Positions 32,848-43,093 are shown, numbered from the stretch's first letter. The stretch is 64,000 bases of DNA from Leifsonia aquatica H1aii (GCF_000633535.1 NZ_AYMR01000002.1:100432-164431); one strand, 5' to 3'. Numbers and translations are program-made. The notes: generated by a model not told the origin, from the letters alone.

Positions 32848-34263
32848 ATGAGAAGGGCGAAAATCGTCGCGACCCTCGGGCCGGCGACGTCCAGCTACGA
32901 CAACATCCGCGCGATCATCGACGCGGGTGTTGACGTGGCCAGGATGAATCTGAGCCATGGCAGCTACGACGTCCACGAGGGGGTCTACGCCAACGTGCGC
33001 AAGGCCGCCGCGGACGCGGGCAAGCCCGTCGCGGTCCTGGTGGACCTGCAGGGACCGAAGATCCGCCTCGGCAAGTTCGAGGCCGGCCCCTACGACCTCG
33101 CCGAGGGCGACATCTTCAAGATCACCACCGAGGACATCATCGGCACCAAGGAGATCTCCTCGACGACGTTCAAGGGCCTGCCCCAGGACGTGAAGGCGGG
33201 CGACTTCCTGCTGATCGACGACGGCAAGGTGCGCGTCGAGGTCCTCGAGACGGACGGCACGGTCGTCACCACGCGCGTCGTGGTCGCCGGTCCGGTCTCG
33301 AACAACAAGGGCATCAACCTCCCGGGCGTCGCGGTCAACGTGCCGGCGCTGTCCGAGAAGGACGAGGCCGATCTGCGCTGGGGCCTCAAGCTCGGCGCCG
33401 ACATCATCGCGCTGTCGTTCGTGCGCAACGCCGCCGACATCGAGCGGGTGCACGAGATCATGGCGGAGGAGGGGCGTCGCGTCCCGGTCGTCGCCAAGAT
33501 CGAGAAGCCGCAGGCCGTCGAGGCGCTGGAGGGCATCATCGAGGCGTTCGACGCCATCATGGTCGCCCGTGGCGACCTCGGTGTCGAGCTGCCGCTCGAG
33601 GCCGTCCCGATCGTGCAGAAGCGCGCCGTCGAGCTCGCCCGTCGCGCGGCCAAGCCGGTCATCGTCGCGACGCAGATGCTCGAGTCGATGATCTCCAGCC
33701 CGGTCCCGACCCGCGCCGAGACCTCCGACGTCGCCAACGCCGTCCTCGACGGTGCGGACGCGGTCATGCTCTCCGGCGAGACCAGCGTCGGCGAGTACCC
33801 GACGGTGACGGTCCAGACCATGGCCCGCATCGTGACCTCCACCGAGGAGCACGGGCTCGACCGCATCGCACCGCTCGGCACGCGCCCGCGCACCCAGTCG
33901 GGCGCGATCACGCTGGCCGCGGTCGAGGTCGCGGACTTCGTCGAGGCGAAGTATCTCTGCGTGTTCACCGAGTCGGGCGAGTCGGCCCGCCGCATGGCGC
34001 GACTGCGCAACAAGATCCCGATCCTGGCCTTCACCCCTGAGGAGTCGACCCGTCGCAAGATGGCGCTCTACTGGGGAGTCGAGTCCTTCGTGGTCGACCG
34101 CGTCACCCACACCGACCAGATGGTCGCCCAGGTGGACGAGGCCCTGAAGTCGACCGGTCGCGCCGAGAACGGCGACCGCGTCATCATCATCTCGGGTTCC
34201 CCTCCCGGAATCCCCGGCACCACCAACGACATCCGCGTCCACCGCGTCGGCGACGTGCTCTAG
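32848..34263 (+). CDS. pyk: Pyruvate kinase
   Basis: A 471-residue enzyme that makes pyruvate and ATP from phosphoenolpyruvate. The RRAKIVATLGPA start, MNLSHG, the LVDLQGPKIR B-domain boundary, the catalytic AKIEKPQAVE and the MVARGDLGVE and ATQMLESM motifs are all present. A ribosome site (GGAG, about 17 bases upstream, then GAAAG) precedes the ATG. A strong hairpin follows the stop, so this is the end of the transcript. Confidence 0.97.
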   Translation: MRRAKIVATLGPATSSYDNIRAIIDAGVDVARMNLSHGSYDVHEGVYANVRKAAADAGKPVAVLVDLQGPKIRLGKFEAGPYDLAEGDIFKITTEDIIGTKEISSTTFKGLPQDVKAGDFLLIDDGKVRVEVLETDGTVVTTRVVVAGPVSNNKGINLPGVAVNVPALSEKDEADLRWGLKLGADIIALSFVRNAADIERVHEIMAEEGRRVPVVAKIEKPQAVEALEGIIEAFDAIMVARGDLGVELPLEAVPIVQKRAVELARRAAKPVIVATQMLESMISSPVPTRAETSDVANAVLDGADAVMLSGETSVGEYPTVTVQTMARIVTSTEEHGLDRIAPLGTRPRTQSGAITLAAVEVADFVEAKYLCVFTESGESARRMARLRNKIPILAFTPEESTRRKMALYWGVESFVVDRVTHTDQMVAQVDEALKSTGRAENGDRVIIISGSPPGIPGTTNDIRVHRVGDVL

Positions 34264-34276
34264 ACGAGCGGATGAC

Positions 34277-34310
34277 GGAAGGCCCCGGGTCGATCGACGC
34301 GGGGCCTTCC
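34277..34310 (+). terminator. Intrinsic-type terminator hairpin after pyk
   Basis: GGAAGGCCCCG and CGGGGCCTTCC form a perfect 11-bp stem around a 12-base loop, 13 bases after the pyk stop. As often in actinobacteria, no T-run follows. Confidence 0.8.
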
Positions 34311-34365
34311 GCGTGCCCGGGGTTATTCCCGGTGAGCTCGCAGGCTCCCTCGGGCGGCCGGCGCG

Positions 34366-34371
34366 TATCCT
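34366..34371 (+). promoter_or_regulatory. -10 box TATCCT of a leaderless promoter
   Basis: TATCCT ends 6 bases before the ATG at 34378, matching the leaderless spacing seen across the window. Confidence 0.55.
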
Positions 34372-34377
34372 GACGGT

Positions 34378-35460
34378 ATGAAGCACCGTTGGATCCGCTG
34401 GGTTCCCGCGGTCGCCGTCCCCGCGGCGATCGCCGCCGGAGCGATCGTCGTCCCCCTCGCCGCCGGCGCAGCCGACCTCCCCGTGAAGTCTCCGGAGGAC
34501 GTGGTCCGTCTCGTCGCCGCGAGCGACACGGAGACGTTCTCGGGGACCGTCGCGCAGAGCTCGGAGCTCGGGCTGCCGAGTCTGCCGGCCACGGGTGGCG
34601 CGTCGGGGACGTCGTCCTCGGGTCCGTCGTCCGCCGCGAGCGAGCAGAGCATCCTCGAGCTTCTCACCGGGGACCACACGGCGAAGGTCTACGTCGACGG
34701 CCCGACGCGGCAGCGCGTGCAGGTGCTCGATCAGCTGGCGGAGCGCGACGCGGTGCGCAACGGCTCGGACGTCTGGCTCTACGACTCGAAGGGCGACGCG
34801 GCGACGCATCTCACCCTGCCGGCCCGATCCGGGTCCTCCGCCGGCACGGCGACGCCCACGCCGCTGGCGACGACTCCCCAGGCACTCGCCGAGAAGCTCA
34901 TCGCCGCAGTGGACCCGTCGACCGCGGTGACGCTGGGCGACCCCTCGAGCGTCGCCGGGCGGGACGCGTACACACTCGTCCTGACGCCGCGCACCGACGC
35001 CACCCTCGTCGGCTCCGTGCGGATCGCCGTGGACGGCGCGACCGGCATCCCGCTGCGCGTGCAGGTGATCGCCCGGGGCGCGGGCGCGCCCGCGTTCGAG
35101 GCCGGCTTCACGAGCTTCAGCACCGACCGCCCGGCTGCGAGCGTGTTCGCCTTCCGCCCGCCGTCGGGGGCGAAGGTCACCGAGCAGACGGTGCCCGAGC
35201 GCTCGGCGCAGCACGGCAGCGGCTCGGGCGACCATCCGAAGCCGAAGGTCAGCGGAGAAGGTTGGGGCGCCATCGTCACGTTGCCCGCCGGGTCGGCACC
35301 CGCCTCGCTCACCACGGACCCGCTCTTCGCGCAGCTCACCACGGCCGTCGACGGCGGCCGGGCGCTCAGCACCGCGCTCGTCTCGGTCCTCGTGACCGCG
35401 GACGGGCGTGTGCTCGCCGGTGCGGTCCCCGTCTCCGCGCTGCAGGCCGCCGCGCAGTGA
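34378..35460 (+). CDS. Secreted LolA/RseB-like lipid-binding protein
   Basis: A 360-residue protein with an N-terminal export signal (basic KHRWIR, hydrophobic core to about residue 31, cut near AGA). The rest reads as a LolA/LppX/RseB-like half-barrel: PSTAVTLGDPSSVAGRDAYT and LRIAVDGATGIPLRV-type strands (here VRIAVDGATGIPLRV) are typical of actinobacterial MucB/RseB-domain proteins. It overlaps the ABC ATPase gene by 4 bases, so it probably works with that exporter, perhaps holding a lipid or sensing the envelope. The substrate is unknown. Confidence 0.82.
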   Translation: MKHRWIRWVPAVAVPAAIAAGAIVVPLAAGAADLPVKSPEDVVRLVAASDTETFSGTVAQSSELGLPSLPATGGASGTSSSGPSSAASEQSILELLTGDHTAKVYVDGPTRQRVQVLDQLAERDAVRNGSDVWLYDSKGDAATHLTLPARSGSSAGTATPTPLATTPQALAEKLIAAVDPSTAVTLGDPSSVAGRDAYTLVLTPRTDATLVGSVRIAVDGATGIPLRVQVIARGAGAPAFEAGFTSFSTDRPAASVFAFRPPSGAKVTEQTVPERSAQHGSGSGDHPKPKVSGEGWGAIVTLPAGSAPASLTTDPLFAQLTTAVDGGRALSTALVSVLVTADGRVLAGAVPVSALQAAAQ

Positions 35461-36395
35461 GCGATGCCGCCGCCGTCGCGACGAGCGGTCTGACGAAGCG
35501 GTTCCGTTCCCGCGCGGTGGTGGACGGGCTCGACCTGGAGGTTCCACGCGGCTCCGTCTTCGGCTTCCTCGGGCCCAACGGCTCGGGCAAGACGACGACG
35601 ATCCGCATGCTGCTCGGGCTGGTCGCGCCCTCGGCGGGCGAAGCCCGAGTGCTCGGCGAGCCGATGCCCGACCGCGGTGCGAGCGTGCTGCCGCGGGTGG
35701 GTGCCCTGGTCGAGGGCCCGGCGTTCGCGCCGTACCTGTCCGGGGCGGCGAACCTGGTCCGCCGCGACACGGCCGACCGGTTCGCACCCGGGCAGACCCG
35801 TCGTCGCCGGGTGGAGGCCGCGCTGGAGCGCGTCGGCTTGAGCCACGCCGCCGGCAAGCACGTGCGCGCCTATTCGCTCGGGATGAAGCAGCGCCTCGGG
35901 ATCGCGGGAGCGCTGCTGACCGAGCGGGAGCTGCTGGTGCTGGACGAGCCCACCAACGGGCTGGACCCGCAGGGCACCCGTGAGGTGCGTCACCTGGTCC
36001 GTTCCCTCGCCGCCGGTGGAACCACTGTCTTCGTGTCGAGCCATCTGCTCGCCGAGATCGAGCAGATGTGCACGCACGCCGCGATCATGCGTGCCGGTCG
36101 GCTGGTCGCGCAGGGGTCGCTCGACGAGCTGCGCGGCGGCTCCGGGCCGCGCGTCGCCGTCGTCACTCCGGACGTCCCGCTCGCCGAGTCGGTGCTCGCG
36201 GGCCTGGGCTTGAGCCCGGCGCGGAGCGGCGATGGTCTGGAGGCCCCGCTCGCCGCCGGTGCGCCCGCGGCGGAGGAGCTGTCCGCCGCTCTCGTCGGGG
36301 CGGGCGTGCGGCTGCGCGGCTTCGCCGTCCGTTCGTCGAGCCTGGAGGAGCGGTTCGTGGAGCTGACCGGGGAGGGCTTCGATGTCGAGCAGTGA
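35457..36395 (+). CDS. ABC transporter ATP-binding protein
   Basis: A 312-residue ATPase with Walker A GPNGSGKT (about residues 40-47), a bacitracin-type signature YSLGMKQRL in place of LSGGQ, Walker B LLVLDEPT and the SSHLL switch histidine. A C-terminal extension of about 90 residues follows the ATPase core. The subfamily (BcrA/DrrA-like) usually powers export of lipids or antibiotics with an ABC-2 permease, which is the next gene. The GTG overlaps the preceding stop. Confidence 0.92.
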   Translation: MSDAAAVATSGLTKRFRSRAVVDGLDLEVPRGSVFGFLGPNGSGKTTTIRMLLGLVAPSAGEARVLGEPMPDRGASVLPRVGALVEGPAFAPYLSGAANLVRRDTADRFAPGQTRRRRVEAALERVGLSHAAGKHVRAYSLGMKQRLGIAGALLTERELLVLDEPTNGLDPQGTREVRHLVRSLAAGGTTVFVSSHLLAEIEQMCTHAAIMRAGRLVAQGSLDELRGGSGPRVAVVTPDVPLAESVLAGLGLSPARSGDGLEAPLAAGAPAAEELSAALVGAGVRLRGFAVRSSSLEERFVELTGEGFDVEQ

Positions 36396-37269
36396 CGCGG
36401 GCGATCTCCCCGCCGCCGGCACCGCGGGGCCGGCCCTGACCGCGCGCCGGACGCGCGGATCGGCAGGCTGGGCCCTGTTGGGGTCCGAGCTCGGCGTGCT
36501 GTTCCGCCGGGTGCGCACGTGGGCGATGCTGGCCGCCCTGGCCGCCGTGCCCGTGCTGATCGCCGTGGCCGTCCGCATCACCGGGGGGTCGAGCAGGGGG
36601 CCGGGATTCCTCAGCCAGATCACCGACAACGGCCTCTTCGTGGCCTTCACCGCGCTCGTGGTCTGCATGCCGCTCTTCCTGCCGCTCACCATCGGAGTCG
36701 TAGCGGGTGACACCATCGCGGGCGAGGCGAGCCACGGCACGCTGCGCTACCTCGTCATCGCCCCCGCCGGGCGGCTCCGCCTGCTCGCCGTGAAGTACGC
36801 AGGGGCCGCCGCCTTCAGCGTGGCCGGCGCCCTGGTGGTGGCGGTCGCCGGTGCCGGGATCGGCGCCGTGCTGTTCCCGGTCGGCCCGGTGACGCTGCTG
36901 TCGGGCAGCACGGTCGGGGTGGGGGACGCGCTGCTGCGGCTGCTGCTGATCGCCGCGTACGTCGTGGTCTCGCTGCTCGGGCTCTGCGCCGTCGGACTGT
37001 TCCTGTCGACCCTGACGGACGTGCCGGTGGGCGCGATGGCGGCGACCGCGGTGCTGGCCGTGGTCTCCCAGGTGCTGGACCAGCTCCCTCAGCTCTCCGC
37101 CGTGCACCCCTGGCTGTTCTCGCACTACTGGCTCGGGTTCGGCGACCTGCTGCGCGACCCGATCTCGTGGGACGCCTTCGGCCAGAACGCGCTCCTGCAG
37201 CTCGGTTACGTCGCCGTCTTCGGCGCGTTGGCGATCGGCCGCTTCACCACGAAGGACATCCTCTCCTAG
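36382..37269 (+). CDS. ABC-2 type transporter permease
   Basis: A 295-residue membrane protein with a cytosolic N-terminus of about 45 residues and six predicted helices. The segment around VVAGDTIAGEASHGTLRYLV is the typical ABC-2 loop between helices 2 and 3. It overlaps the ATPase gene by 14 bases, so the two form one exporter. The cargo is not evident. Confidence 0.9.
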   Translation: MSSSDAGDLPAAGTAGPALTARRTRGSAGWALLGSELGVLFRRVRTWAMLAALAAVPVLIAVAVRITGGSSRGPGFLSQITDNGLFVAFTALVVCMPLFLPLTIGVVAGDTIAGEASHGTLRYLVIAPAGRLRLLAVKYAGAAAFSVAGALVVAVAGAGIGAVLFPVGPVTLLSGSTVGVGDALLRLLLIAAYVVVSLLGLCAVGLFLSTLTDVPVGAMAATAVLAVVSQVLDQLPQLSAVHPWLFSHYWLGFGDLLRDPISWDAFGQNALLQLGYVAVFGALAIGRFTTKDILS

Positions 37270-37280
37270 CCCGCCGCACC

Positions 37281-37449
37281 GCTGCGCCGGGGCGGCGAGG
37301 GAGACGGAGGGGTCGCATCCCGTCGCTTCGGCGGCGGCGGAGCGACGATTCGCGTCCCCGCGGCAGCGCTGCGCCGGTGCGCGAGGGGGACGGAGGGGTC
37401 GCATCCTGTCGCTTCGGCGGCGGCGGAGCGACGATTCGCGTCCCCGCGG
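37281..37449. repeat. Two tandem copies of an 83-bp hairpin-bearing repeat
   Basis: Copies at 37281-37363 and 37368-37449 are about 90 percent identical with an offset of 86-87 bases. Each contains a 10-bp stem (CGTCGCTTCG with CGGAGCGACG, including one T-G pair; 37321-37347 and 37407-37433) around a GCGGCGG loop. The second copy changes an outer C to T but keeps pairing with G. The repeat fills the gap between two convergent genes and may end transcription from both sides or belong to a REP-like family. Confidence 0.85.
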
Positions 37450-37465
37450 CCGGGTGGCGAGAGAG

Positions 37466-38350
37466 TCACGGGACGGATTCGGCGGCGGCCTCGAGGTCGG
37501 AGCGCGGACGCTCCCGTTGAGTGGCGATGGCGGCGCCCGCGGCGACGCAGACGACGACGATGCCCACGAGCTGGACGAGGGTGAAGCGCTCTCCCAGCAC
37601 CAGCACGCCGAAGACCGTCGCCACCACCGGCCCGAAGCTCGTGATGATCGCGTACAGACGCGGCGAGATGCGGCGCAGGATGAAGGTGTCCAGACTGTAC
37701 GGGAGCGCCGACGAGAGCACCCCCAGCGCCACGAGCAGGCCCAGGACGCCCCCGTCGAGGCGTGCGTAGTCCACGACGACGAGGGCGGTCGGCACGGTGA
37801 GCACGGTCGCCACGACGCTCGCGACGCTGAGCCCTTCCAGGCCCGGGAGCCGCGTCGCCACTCGGCGGGTCAGCAGGATGTACGCGGCCCACGCCGCCGC
37901 GGCGGTCAGAGCCAGTGCAACCCCCACCGGGTCGAGCGCCCCCTCCGTGATCGTGAGCAGCAGGACGCCGCCCGCGGCCGCCACCGCGCAGAGCCCGTCG
38001 AGCACCCGGCGCGACCCGAGCAGCGCGAGGGCGAACGGGCCGAGGAACTCGATCGTCGCCGCGATGCCCAGCCCCAACCTCCCGACCGCCTCGTAGAAGC
38101 TCAGATTCATCGCCGCCAGCACCACCCCGAGGGCGAGGGCGGGCCAGAGCCGCCGCCAGGTGAGTTCGGCGCGCCGGGGCCGGTAGAACGGCAGCACGGC
38201 GACCGCGGTCACCAGCTGCCGGGCGGCGACGACCACGATCGACCCGACGACGGGGATCAGCAGCCCGGCGATCGACGAGCCGAAGTTGATGCTGACCTCC
38301 GTCGCGATCTGCGTGCCGGCGCCGATGGCACGATCCCGGCGGCTGGTCAC
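37466..38350 (-). CDS. EamA-family (DMT) transporter
   Basis: A 294-residue protein with about ten membrane helices in two repeated EamA halves. The second half begins near residue 150 with a WAAYILLTRRVA segment typical of this family. Members move amino acids, nucleosides or other small metabolites; the substrate here cannot be told. The GTG at 38350 overlaps the GNAT gene stop (GTGA), so the pair is co-translated. The preceding long in-frame extension reads through another gene and is not used. Confidence 0.88.
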   Translation of the reverse strand: MTSRRDRAIGAGTQIATEVSINFGSSIAGLLIPVVGSIVVVAARQLVTAVAVLPFYRPRRAELTWRRLWPALALGVVLAAMNLSFYEAVGRLGLGIAATIEFLGPFALALLGSRRVLDGLCAVAAAGGVLLLTITEGALDPVGVALALTAAAAWAAYILLTRRVATRLPGLEGLSVASVVATVLTVPTALVVVDYARLDGGVLGLLVALGVLSSALPYSLDTFILRRISPRLYAIITSFGPVVATVFGVLVLGERFTLVQLVGIVVVCVAAGAAIATQRERPRSDLEAAAESVP

Positions 38351-38931
38351 TCCGTCGCGCTCAGAACGCGGCGCATGACCGCCCGGGTCGCGGAGGGGCG
38401 CCGCACGACCTCGAACCCGGCTCCCCGGAAGAGCGAGACCGTGCCGTGGTAGCGTTCCGCGGCGGAGAGCGAGGGACGCTGCTCCGGGTCGACCGGGTAT
38501 CCCTCCAGCACCGTCGCGCCGCGATCGTGCGCGTGGGTGACGGCACCGGCGAGCAGCGCGCCCGCGATCCCGCGCCGGCGGTACTCCGTCCGGACCACGA
38601 AGCAGGTCACGGCCCACGGGTCGGCGGGGTCGTCGTCGCGCCGCCGCGTGATCGGGGACCGGCCGAGGGACGGGTAGGCCGAATAGGGTTCGACGGCCGC
38701 CCAGCCCACGGGTTCGCCGTCGAGGACGGCGAGCACCCCCGGAGATCCGGCGTCGACCTGGGCGTGCAGCTGTGCGGCCTTGTCGGCGCGCGTCCCGCCG
38801 TCCCACGCCGAGCGCGGGAGCTTGAACCATTGGCACCAGCATCCGCTCGGGTCGCCGACCGTCCCGAAGACGGTGCGGATGTCGTCCCACGAATCGGCAT
38901 CGACCGATCGGATGACCACGTCGTCCACCAT
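38347..38931 (-). CDS. GNAT-family N-acetyltransferase
   Basis: A 194-residue protein with the GNAT fold: [14 protein letters not shown] is beta strand 4, and [17 protein letters not shown] carries the acetyl-CoA binding RRRGIAG loop. The N-terminal [13 protein letters not shown] block places it in a group common in actinobacteria with unknown substrate. A TAACGT box 7 bases before the ATG suggests leaderless expression with the EamA gene downstream. Confidence 0.88.
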   Translation of the reverse strand: MVDDVVIRSVDADSWDDIRTVFGTVGDPSGCWCQWFKLPRSAWDGGTRADKAAQLHAQVDAGSPGVLAVLDGEPVGWAAVEPYSAYPSLGRSPITRRRDDDPADPWAVTCFVVRTEYRRRGIAGALLAGAVTHAHDRGATVLEGYPVDPEQRPSLSAAERYHGTVSLFRGAGFEVVRRPSATRAVMRRVLSATE

Positions 38932-38938
38932 GCGCTCG

Positions 38939-38944
38939 ACGTTA
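38939..38944 (-). promoter_or_regulatory. -10 box TAACGT of a leaderless GNAT promoter
   Basis: On the minus strand TAACGT ends 7 bases before the ATG at 38931. Confidence 0.5.
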
Positions 38945-39790
38945 CCGCGCGTGCAGCGCCCCCGCCAGGAGGCTCGGGTGCTCGACGTGGGCGAAGTGCC
39001 CGGTGTCCGGCACGGTGATCGAGCGCAGCTGCGGCAGGATCGCGGCCAGCGCCAGATCGTCCGAGGCCGGGGAGAACAGGTCGTGGTCGCCGTGGACGGC
39101 GACCACCGGGCACGTCACCAGCGACCAGCGCTCGGCGGCGGGGTAGCGGCGTGCGCACGCGACCGCACGGATGAAGGCAGCGGGCCGCAGGTCGTGGGCG
39201 AGGTCGGCGACCGCCTCGGGCACCCGGCGGCCGAACAGCGGCGCCGTCAGGAGGCCGAGCAGGTGCCAGCGGTCGAGCGCGGTCACGAGCCGGGAGGCGG
39301 TGGCGGGCCCGAGTGCGACCAGCACGTGCATGACCGCCAGCAGGCCGACCAGCGGCGCGTACCGGCGGATCAGCTGCGGGAGGCGCAACTCGTCGCCGTG
39401 CCCGCCGAACGTGGTGCCCGAGACGAGCACGACCGAGAGGGTCGCCGTCGGCTCCTGGGCGGCCAGCTCCAGCGCGACGAAGCCGCCGAGGGAGTGGCCG
39501 ACGACGCGCCAGCGTTCATAGCCCAGCGCGCGCAGGGTGGCCGCCACGGCCGCCGCGAGACTCGCCGCGTCGAGGTGGGCGACATCGGCGGGGGAGTCGC
39601 CCCAACCGGGCAGGTCGGGGACGACCAGGTCGGAGACGTCGCCGCCGCGCTCGGCGGCGTCGATGGCGGCCCGCCACGTGGTCCACGACCCGGCCGCGCC
39701 GTGCAGCAGCACGGTCGCGGTGCGCGTGCGCCGCTCCGTTCGCCGCACGGCCACCGGGCCGCACCTCGTGTTCACCGTCGTCGTCTCCAT
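38942..39790 (-). CDS. Alpha/beta-fold hydrolase
   Basis: A 282-residue hydrolase. The nucleophile elbow GHSLGG (about residues 94-99), the oxyanion region LLHGAAGS, an acid in HGDHDLFSP and the final His in [11 protein letters not shown] form the expected triad. The substrate is not evident. The ATG at 39790 is the start closest to the first strand; the open frame upstream belongs to the opposite strand. It is divergent from the phosphoketolase gene with 51 bases between starts, so they may share control. Confidence 0.87.
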   Translation of the reverse strand: METTTVNTRCGPVAVRRTERRTRTATVLLHGAAGSWTTWRAAIDAAERGGDVSDLVVPDLPGWGDSPADVAHLDAASLAAAVAATLRALGYERWRVVGHSLGGFVALELAAQEPTATLSVVLVSGTTFGGHGDELRLPQLIRRYAPLVGLLAVMHVLVALGPATASRLVTALDRWHLLGLLTAPLFGRRVPEAVADLAHDLRPAAFIRAVACARRYPAAERWSLVTCPVVAVHGDHDLFSPASDDLALAAILPQLRSITVPDTGHFAHVEHPSLLAGALHAR

Positions 39791-39816
39791 GCCTGTTGTT
39801 CGGAGCGGGCCGGCCG

Positions 39817-39822
39817 TAGGCT
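39817..39822 (+). promoter_or_regulatory. -10 box TAGGCT for phosphoketolase
   Basis: TAGGCT lies 19 bases before the GTG at 39842, with a GAGGGGAG ribosome site between, giving a short leader. A TTGTTC -35-like element lies about 17 bases upstream. Confidence 0.5.
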
Positions 39823-39841
39823 TGCCGCGAGGGGAGACAAC

Positions 39842-42283
39842 GTGAACGCATCCACCGCACCCATCGACCGTCTCGAGCCGAGCGAGGAGACCCTGGACCG
39901 ATTGGATGCGTGGTGGCGGGCCGCCAACTACCTCTCGGTCGGGCAGATCTACCTGCTCGACAACCCGCTGTTGCGGGAGCCGCTCTCGCGCGATCACATC
40001 AAGCCGCGGCTGCTCGGTCACTGGGGCACGACACCGGGGCTGAACTTCGTCTACGCGCACCTCAACCGGGCGATCCGCGAGCGCGACATCGACACGATCT
40101 TCGTCGCCGGTCCCGGTCACGGCGGTCCCGGTGTCGTAGCGAGCGCGTACCTCGACGGCACCTACAGCGAGGTCTACAGCGCGATCGATCAGAGTGTGGA
40201 CGGGATGCGCCGGCTGTTCCGGCAGTTCTCCTTCCCGGGCGGGATCCCGAGCCACGCGGCGCCGGAGACCCCCGGGTCGATCCACGAGGGCGGGGAGCTG
40301 GGCTACTCGCTCTCGCACGCGTACGGCGCGGCGTTCGACAACCCGGATCTGCTCGTCGCGGCCGTCGTCGGCGACGGGGAGGCCGAGACGGGGCCGCTCG
40401 CCACCGCCTGGCACTCGAACAAGTTCCTCGACCCGGTGACGGACGGCGTCGTGCTGCCGATCCTGCACCTCAACGGGTACAAGATCGCGAATCCGACCGT
40501 GCTCGCGCGCATCCCGGAGTCCGAGCTGATGGACCTCATGCGCGGCTACGGCTACACGCCGCACCTGGTCTCCGGCGGTTTCGACGGCGAGGACCCGCGC
40601 GCGGTCCATACGCGCATGGCGGTCGAGCTCGACGCCATCCTGGACGAGATCGCCGAGATCAAGCGCGCGGCTGCGGCGGGCGAGCTGGAGGGCCGCCCCG
40701 CCTGGCCGATGCTCGTGCTGCGGACGCCGAAGGGCTGGACGTGCCCCGCCGTGATCGACGGCCATCCCGCCGAGAACAACTGGCGCTCCCACCAGGTGCC
40801 GCTCGCCGACGCGCGCGACACCGAGGCGCACACCCGCCTGCTGGAGAGCTGGCTGGCGTCGTACCGCCCGGAGGAGCTGTTCGACGAGTCGGGTGCCCCT
40901 GTCGCGCTCGTGACGGCGCTCGCACCCGAGGGGGACCGCCGGATGAGTGCGAACCCCGTCGCCAACGGCGGACTTCTCCGCACGGACCTGCGGCTTCCCG
41001 ACTTCCGCGACTACGCCGTCGACGTGCCGCGCCCCGGCGGGTCCGTCGCGGAGGCGACCCGGGTGCTGGGCGAGTGGTTCCGGGATGTCATGCGCGCCAA
41101 CCCGGAGGACTTCCGGCTCTTCGGCCCGGACGAGACGGCCTCCAACCGCCTGCAGGCCGTGTACGAGGTCACCGGCAAGCAGTGGAACGCCGAGTACTGG
41201 CCGATCGACGACGACAACCACCTGGTGCCCAGCGGGCGGGTGATGGAGATGCTCAGCGAACACCAGTGCCAGGGCTGGCTGGAGGGATACCTGCTGAGCG
41301 GACGCCACGGGGTGATCACGTCGTACGAGGCGTTCATCCACATCGTCGACTCGATGTTCAACCAGCACGCCAAGTGGCTGAAGTCGTCCCGTGAGATCGC
41401 CTGGCGCCGGCCGGTGTCCTCCCTCAACTACCTGCTCAGCTCGCACGTCTGGCGGCAGGACCACAACGGCGCCTCGCACCAGGATCCGGGCTTCATCGAC
41501 CACGTCGTCAACAAGAAGGCCGACGTGGTGCGGGTGTACCTGCCGTTCGACGCGAACACGCTGCTGTCGACGTACGACCACTGCCTGCGCTCGACGGACT
41601 ACGTGAACGTGGTCGTGGCGGGCAAGCAGCCGGCGCCCAACTGGCTGACCATGGACCAGGCCATCGCCCACTGCACGCGGGGGATCGGGATCTTCGAGTG
41701 GGCCGGCACGGAGGTCGACGGCGAGGAGCCGGATGTCGTGCTCGGCTGCGCCGGCGACATCCCGACGCTGGAGGTGCTCGCCGCGGCGGACATCCTGCGC
41801 CACCGGCTGCCGTCGCTCAAGGTGCGCGTCGTGAACGTCGTGGACCTGATGCGGCTGCAGAGCGAGGGCGAGCATCCGCACGGGTTGAACGACCGGGAGT
41901 ACGACGCGCTGTTCACGACGGACAAGCCGGTGATCTTCGCCTACCACGGCTATCCCTGGCTCATCCACCGGCTCACCTACCGCCGAGCGGGCCACGGCAA
42001 CCTGCACGTGCGCGGCTACAAGGAGGAGGGCACCACGACCACGCCGTTCGACATGGTCATGCTGAACGACCTCGACCGGTACCACCTGGTGATCGACGTG
42101 CTGGACCGCGTGCCGGGCCTCGCCGTGCGCGAGGCGGCCTTCCGGCAGGAGATGCAGGACGCGCGCCTGGCGGCCCGGCAGTACACCCGGGAGCACGGGG
42201 AGGACATCCCCGTGGTGGCCGAGTGGGCCTGGGACGGCGAGGCCGCCGCGCGTTTCGACTCCACCGGCGGCGACAACGACTGA
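39842..42283 (+). CDS. xfp: Xylulose-5-phosphate/fructose-6-phosphate phosphoketolase
   Basis: An 813-residue thiamine diphosphate enzyme that splits xylulose 5-phosphate (and often fructose 6-phosphate) with phosphate to acetyl phosphate. The family marks [26 protein letters not shown], the cofactor-binding GDGEAETGP and [11 protein letters not shown] are all present. The GTG at 39842 has GAGGGGAG just upstream. Length matches the family (about 800). No acetate kinase or phosphotransacetylase gene is adjacent. It gives the cell a bypass from the pentose pathway to acetyl units. Confidence 0.96.
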   Translation: MNASTAPIDRLEPSEETLDRLDAWWRAANYLSVGQIYLLDNPLLREPLSRDHIKPRLLGHWGTTPGLNFVYAHLNRAIRERDIDTIFVAGPGHGGPGVVASAYLDGTYSEVYSAIDQSVDGMRRLFRQFSFPGGIPSHAAPETPGSIHEGGELGYSLSHAYGAAFDNPDLLVAAVVGDGEAETGPLATAWHSNKFLDPVTDGVVLPILHLNGYKIANPTVLARIPESELMDLMRGYGYTPHLVSGGFDGEDPRAVHTRMAVELDAILDEIAEIKRAAAAGELEGRPAWPMLVLRTPKGWTCPAVIDGHPAENNWRSHQVPLADARDTEAHTRLLESWLASYRPEELFDESGAPVALVTALAPEGDRRMSANPVANGGLLRTDLRLPDFRDYAVDVPRPGGSVAEATRVLGEWFRDVMRANPEDFRLFGPDETASNRLQAVYEVTGKQWNAEYWPIDDDNHLVPSGRVMEMLSEHQCQGWLEGYLLSGRHGVITSYEAFIHIVDSMFNQHAKWLKSSREIAWRRPVSSLNYLLSSHVWRQDHNGASHQDPGFIDHVVNKKADVVRVYLPFDANTLLSTYDHCLRSTDYVNVVVAGKQPAPNWLTMDQAIAHCTRGIGIFEWAGTEVDGEEPDVVLGCAGDIPTLEVLAAADILRHRLPSLKVRVVNVVDLMRLQSEGEHPHGLNDREYDALFTTDKPVIFAYHGYPWLIHRLTYRRAGHGNLHVRGYKEEGTTTTPFDMVMLNDLDRYHLVIDVLDRVPGLAVREAAFRQEMQDARLAARQYTREHGEDIPVVAEWAWDGEAAARFDSTGGDND

Positions 42284-42304
42284 CGCGGAGACAGGCGGCC
42301 GGGA

Positions 42305-43081
42305 TCAGAGCGGCTGTGCCGACGCCGGGTCGACCACGGTCAGCTCGGCGATCTTCGCCTGCCTCCCGTCGCCCGAGGAGCGCCCGGTGAGCCGGCGCCC
42401 GATCCACGGGAGCACGAAGCGGTGGTAGTAGTCGGCGGTGCGGCGGGTGCGCTCGCCGGCGGGCGCCGAAGCGACCTCCTCGACGCCCCACTCGGCGGGC
42501 ACCGGTACGCCGAACGTCGTGAGCACGTTGCTCGCGACGCGGGCGTGACCGAGGGCGTTGAGGTGGAGGCGGTCCTCCGACCAGTAGCGGATGTCCTCCA
42601 GGCCGCGGTCGGCCCAGTTGTCGACGAACGTGATGCCCGTGCGCGGCAGCATCGCCCGCACCTCCCGCGCCAGCTCATCCCCGCGCCTGCGCATGAGACC
42701 GCCGAGCGGAAGGTGGGCGCTCGGGTTGGCCCCGCTGAGCAGCAGCATGTGGCTGCCGGACGCGACGACGCGGTCGGCGGCGTCGACGAGGATGCGGGCG
42801 ACATCCTCGATGGCCACCCGCGGTCGCATGAGATCGTTGCCGCCGCCGTTGAAGCTGACCAGTTGCGGGTGCTGCGCGATGGCCGGCTCGAGCTGCTCGG
42901 CGACGATGGGGCCGAGCTTGCGGCCGCGGATCGCGAGGTTGGCATAACGGACGGGCTCCGGCGACGCCGCCGCGAGCCCGAGGGCGACGAAATCGGCCCA
43001 GCCGCGCACCCGGCCGTCGGGCAGGTCGTCGCCGACCCCTTCGGTGAAGCTGTCCCCGATGGCGATGTAGGAGGTGAACAC
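42305..43081 (-). CDS. SGNH/GDSL hydrolase
   Basis: A 258-residue esterase-like protein. Block I is AIGDSFTEG with Ser11, block III is NGGGNDL with Asn82, and block V is EDRLHLNALGH with Asp170 and His173, giving a full SGNH set. No signal peptide is seen, so it is likely cytosolic. The GTG start is preceded by a TAGCGT box at leaderless distance. It converges on xfp with only 21 bases between stops. The substrate is unknown. Confidence 0.9.
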   Translation of the reverse strand: MFTSYIAIGDSFTEGVGDDLPDGRVRGWADFVALGLAAASPEPVRYANLAIRGRKLGPIVAEQLEPAIAQHPQLVSFNGGGNDLMRPRVAIEDVARILVDAADRVVASGSHMLLLSGANPSAHLPLGGLMRRRGDELAREVRAMLPRTGITFVDNWADRGLEDIRYWSEDRLHLNALGHARVASNVLTTFGVPVPAEWGVEEVASAPAGERTRRTADYYHRFVLPWIGRRLTGRSSGDGRQAKIAELTVVDPASAQPL

Positions 43082-43087
43082 ACGGCT

Positions 43088-43093
43088 ACGCTA
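43088..43093 (-). promoter_or_regulatory. -10 box TAGCGT of a leaderless GDSL-hydrolase promoter
   Basis: On the minus strand TAGCGT ends 6 bases before the GTG at 43081. Confidence 0.55.
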
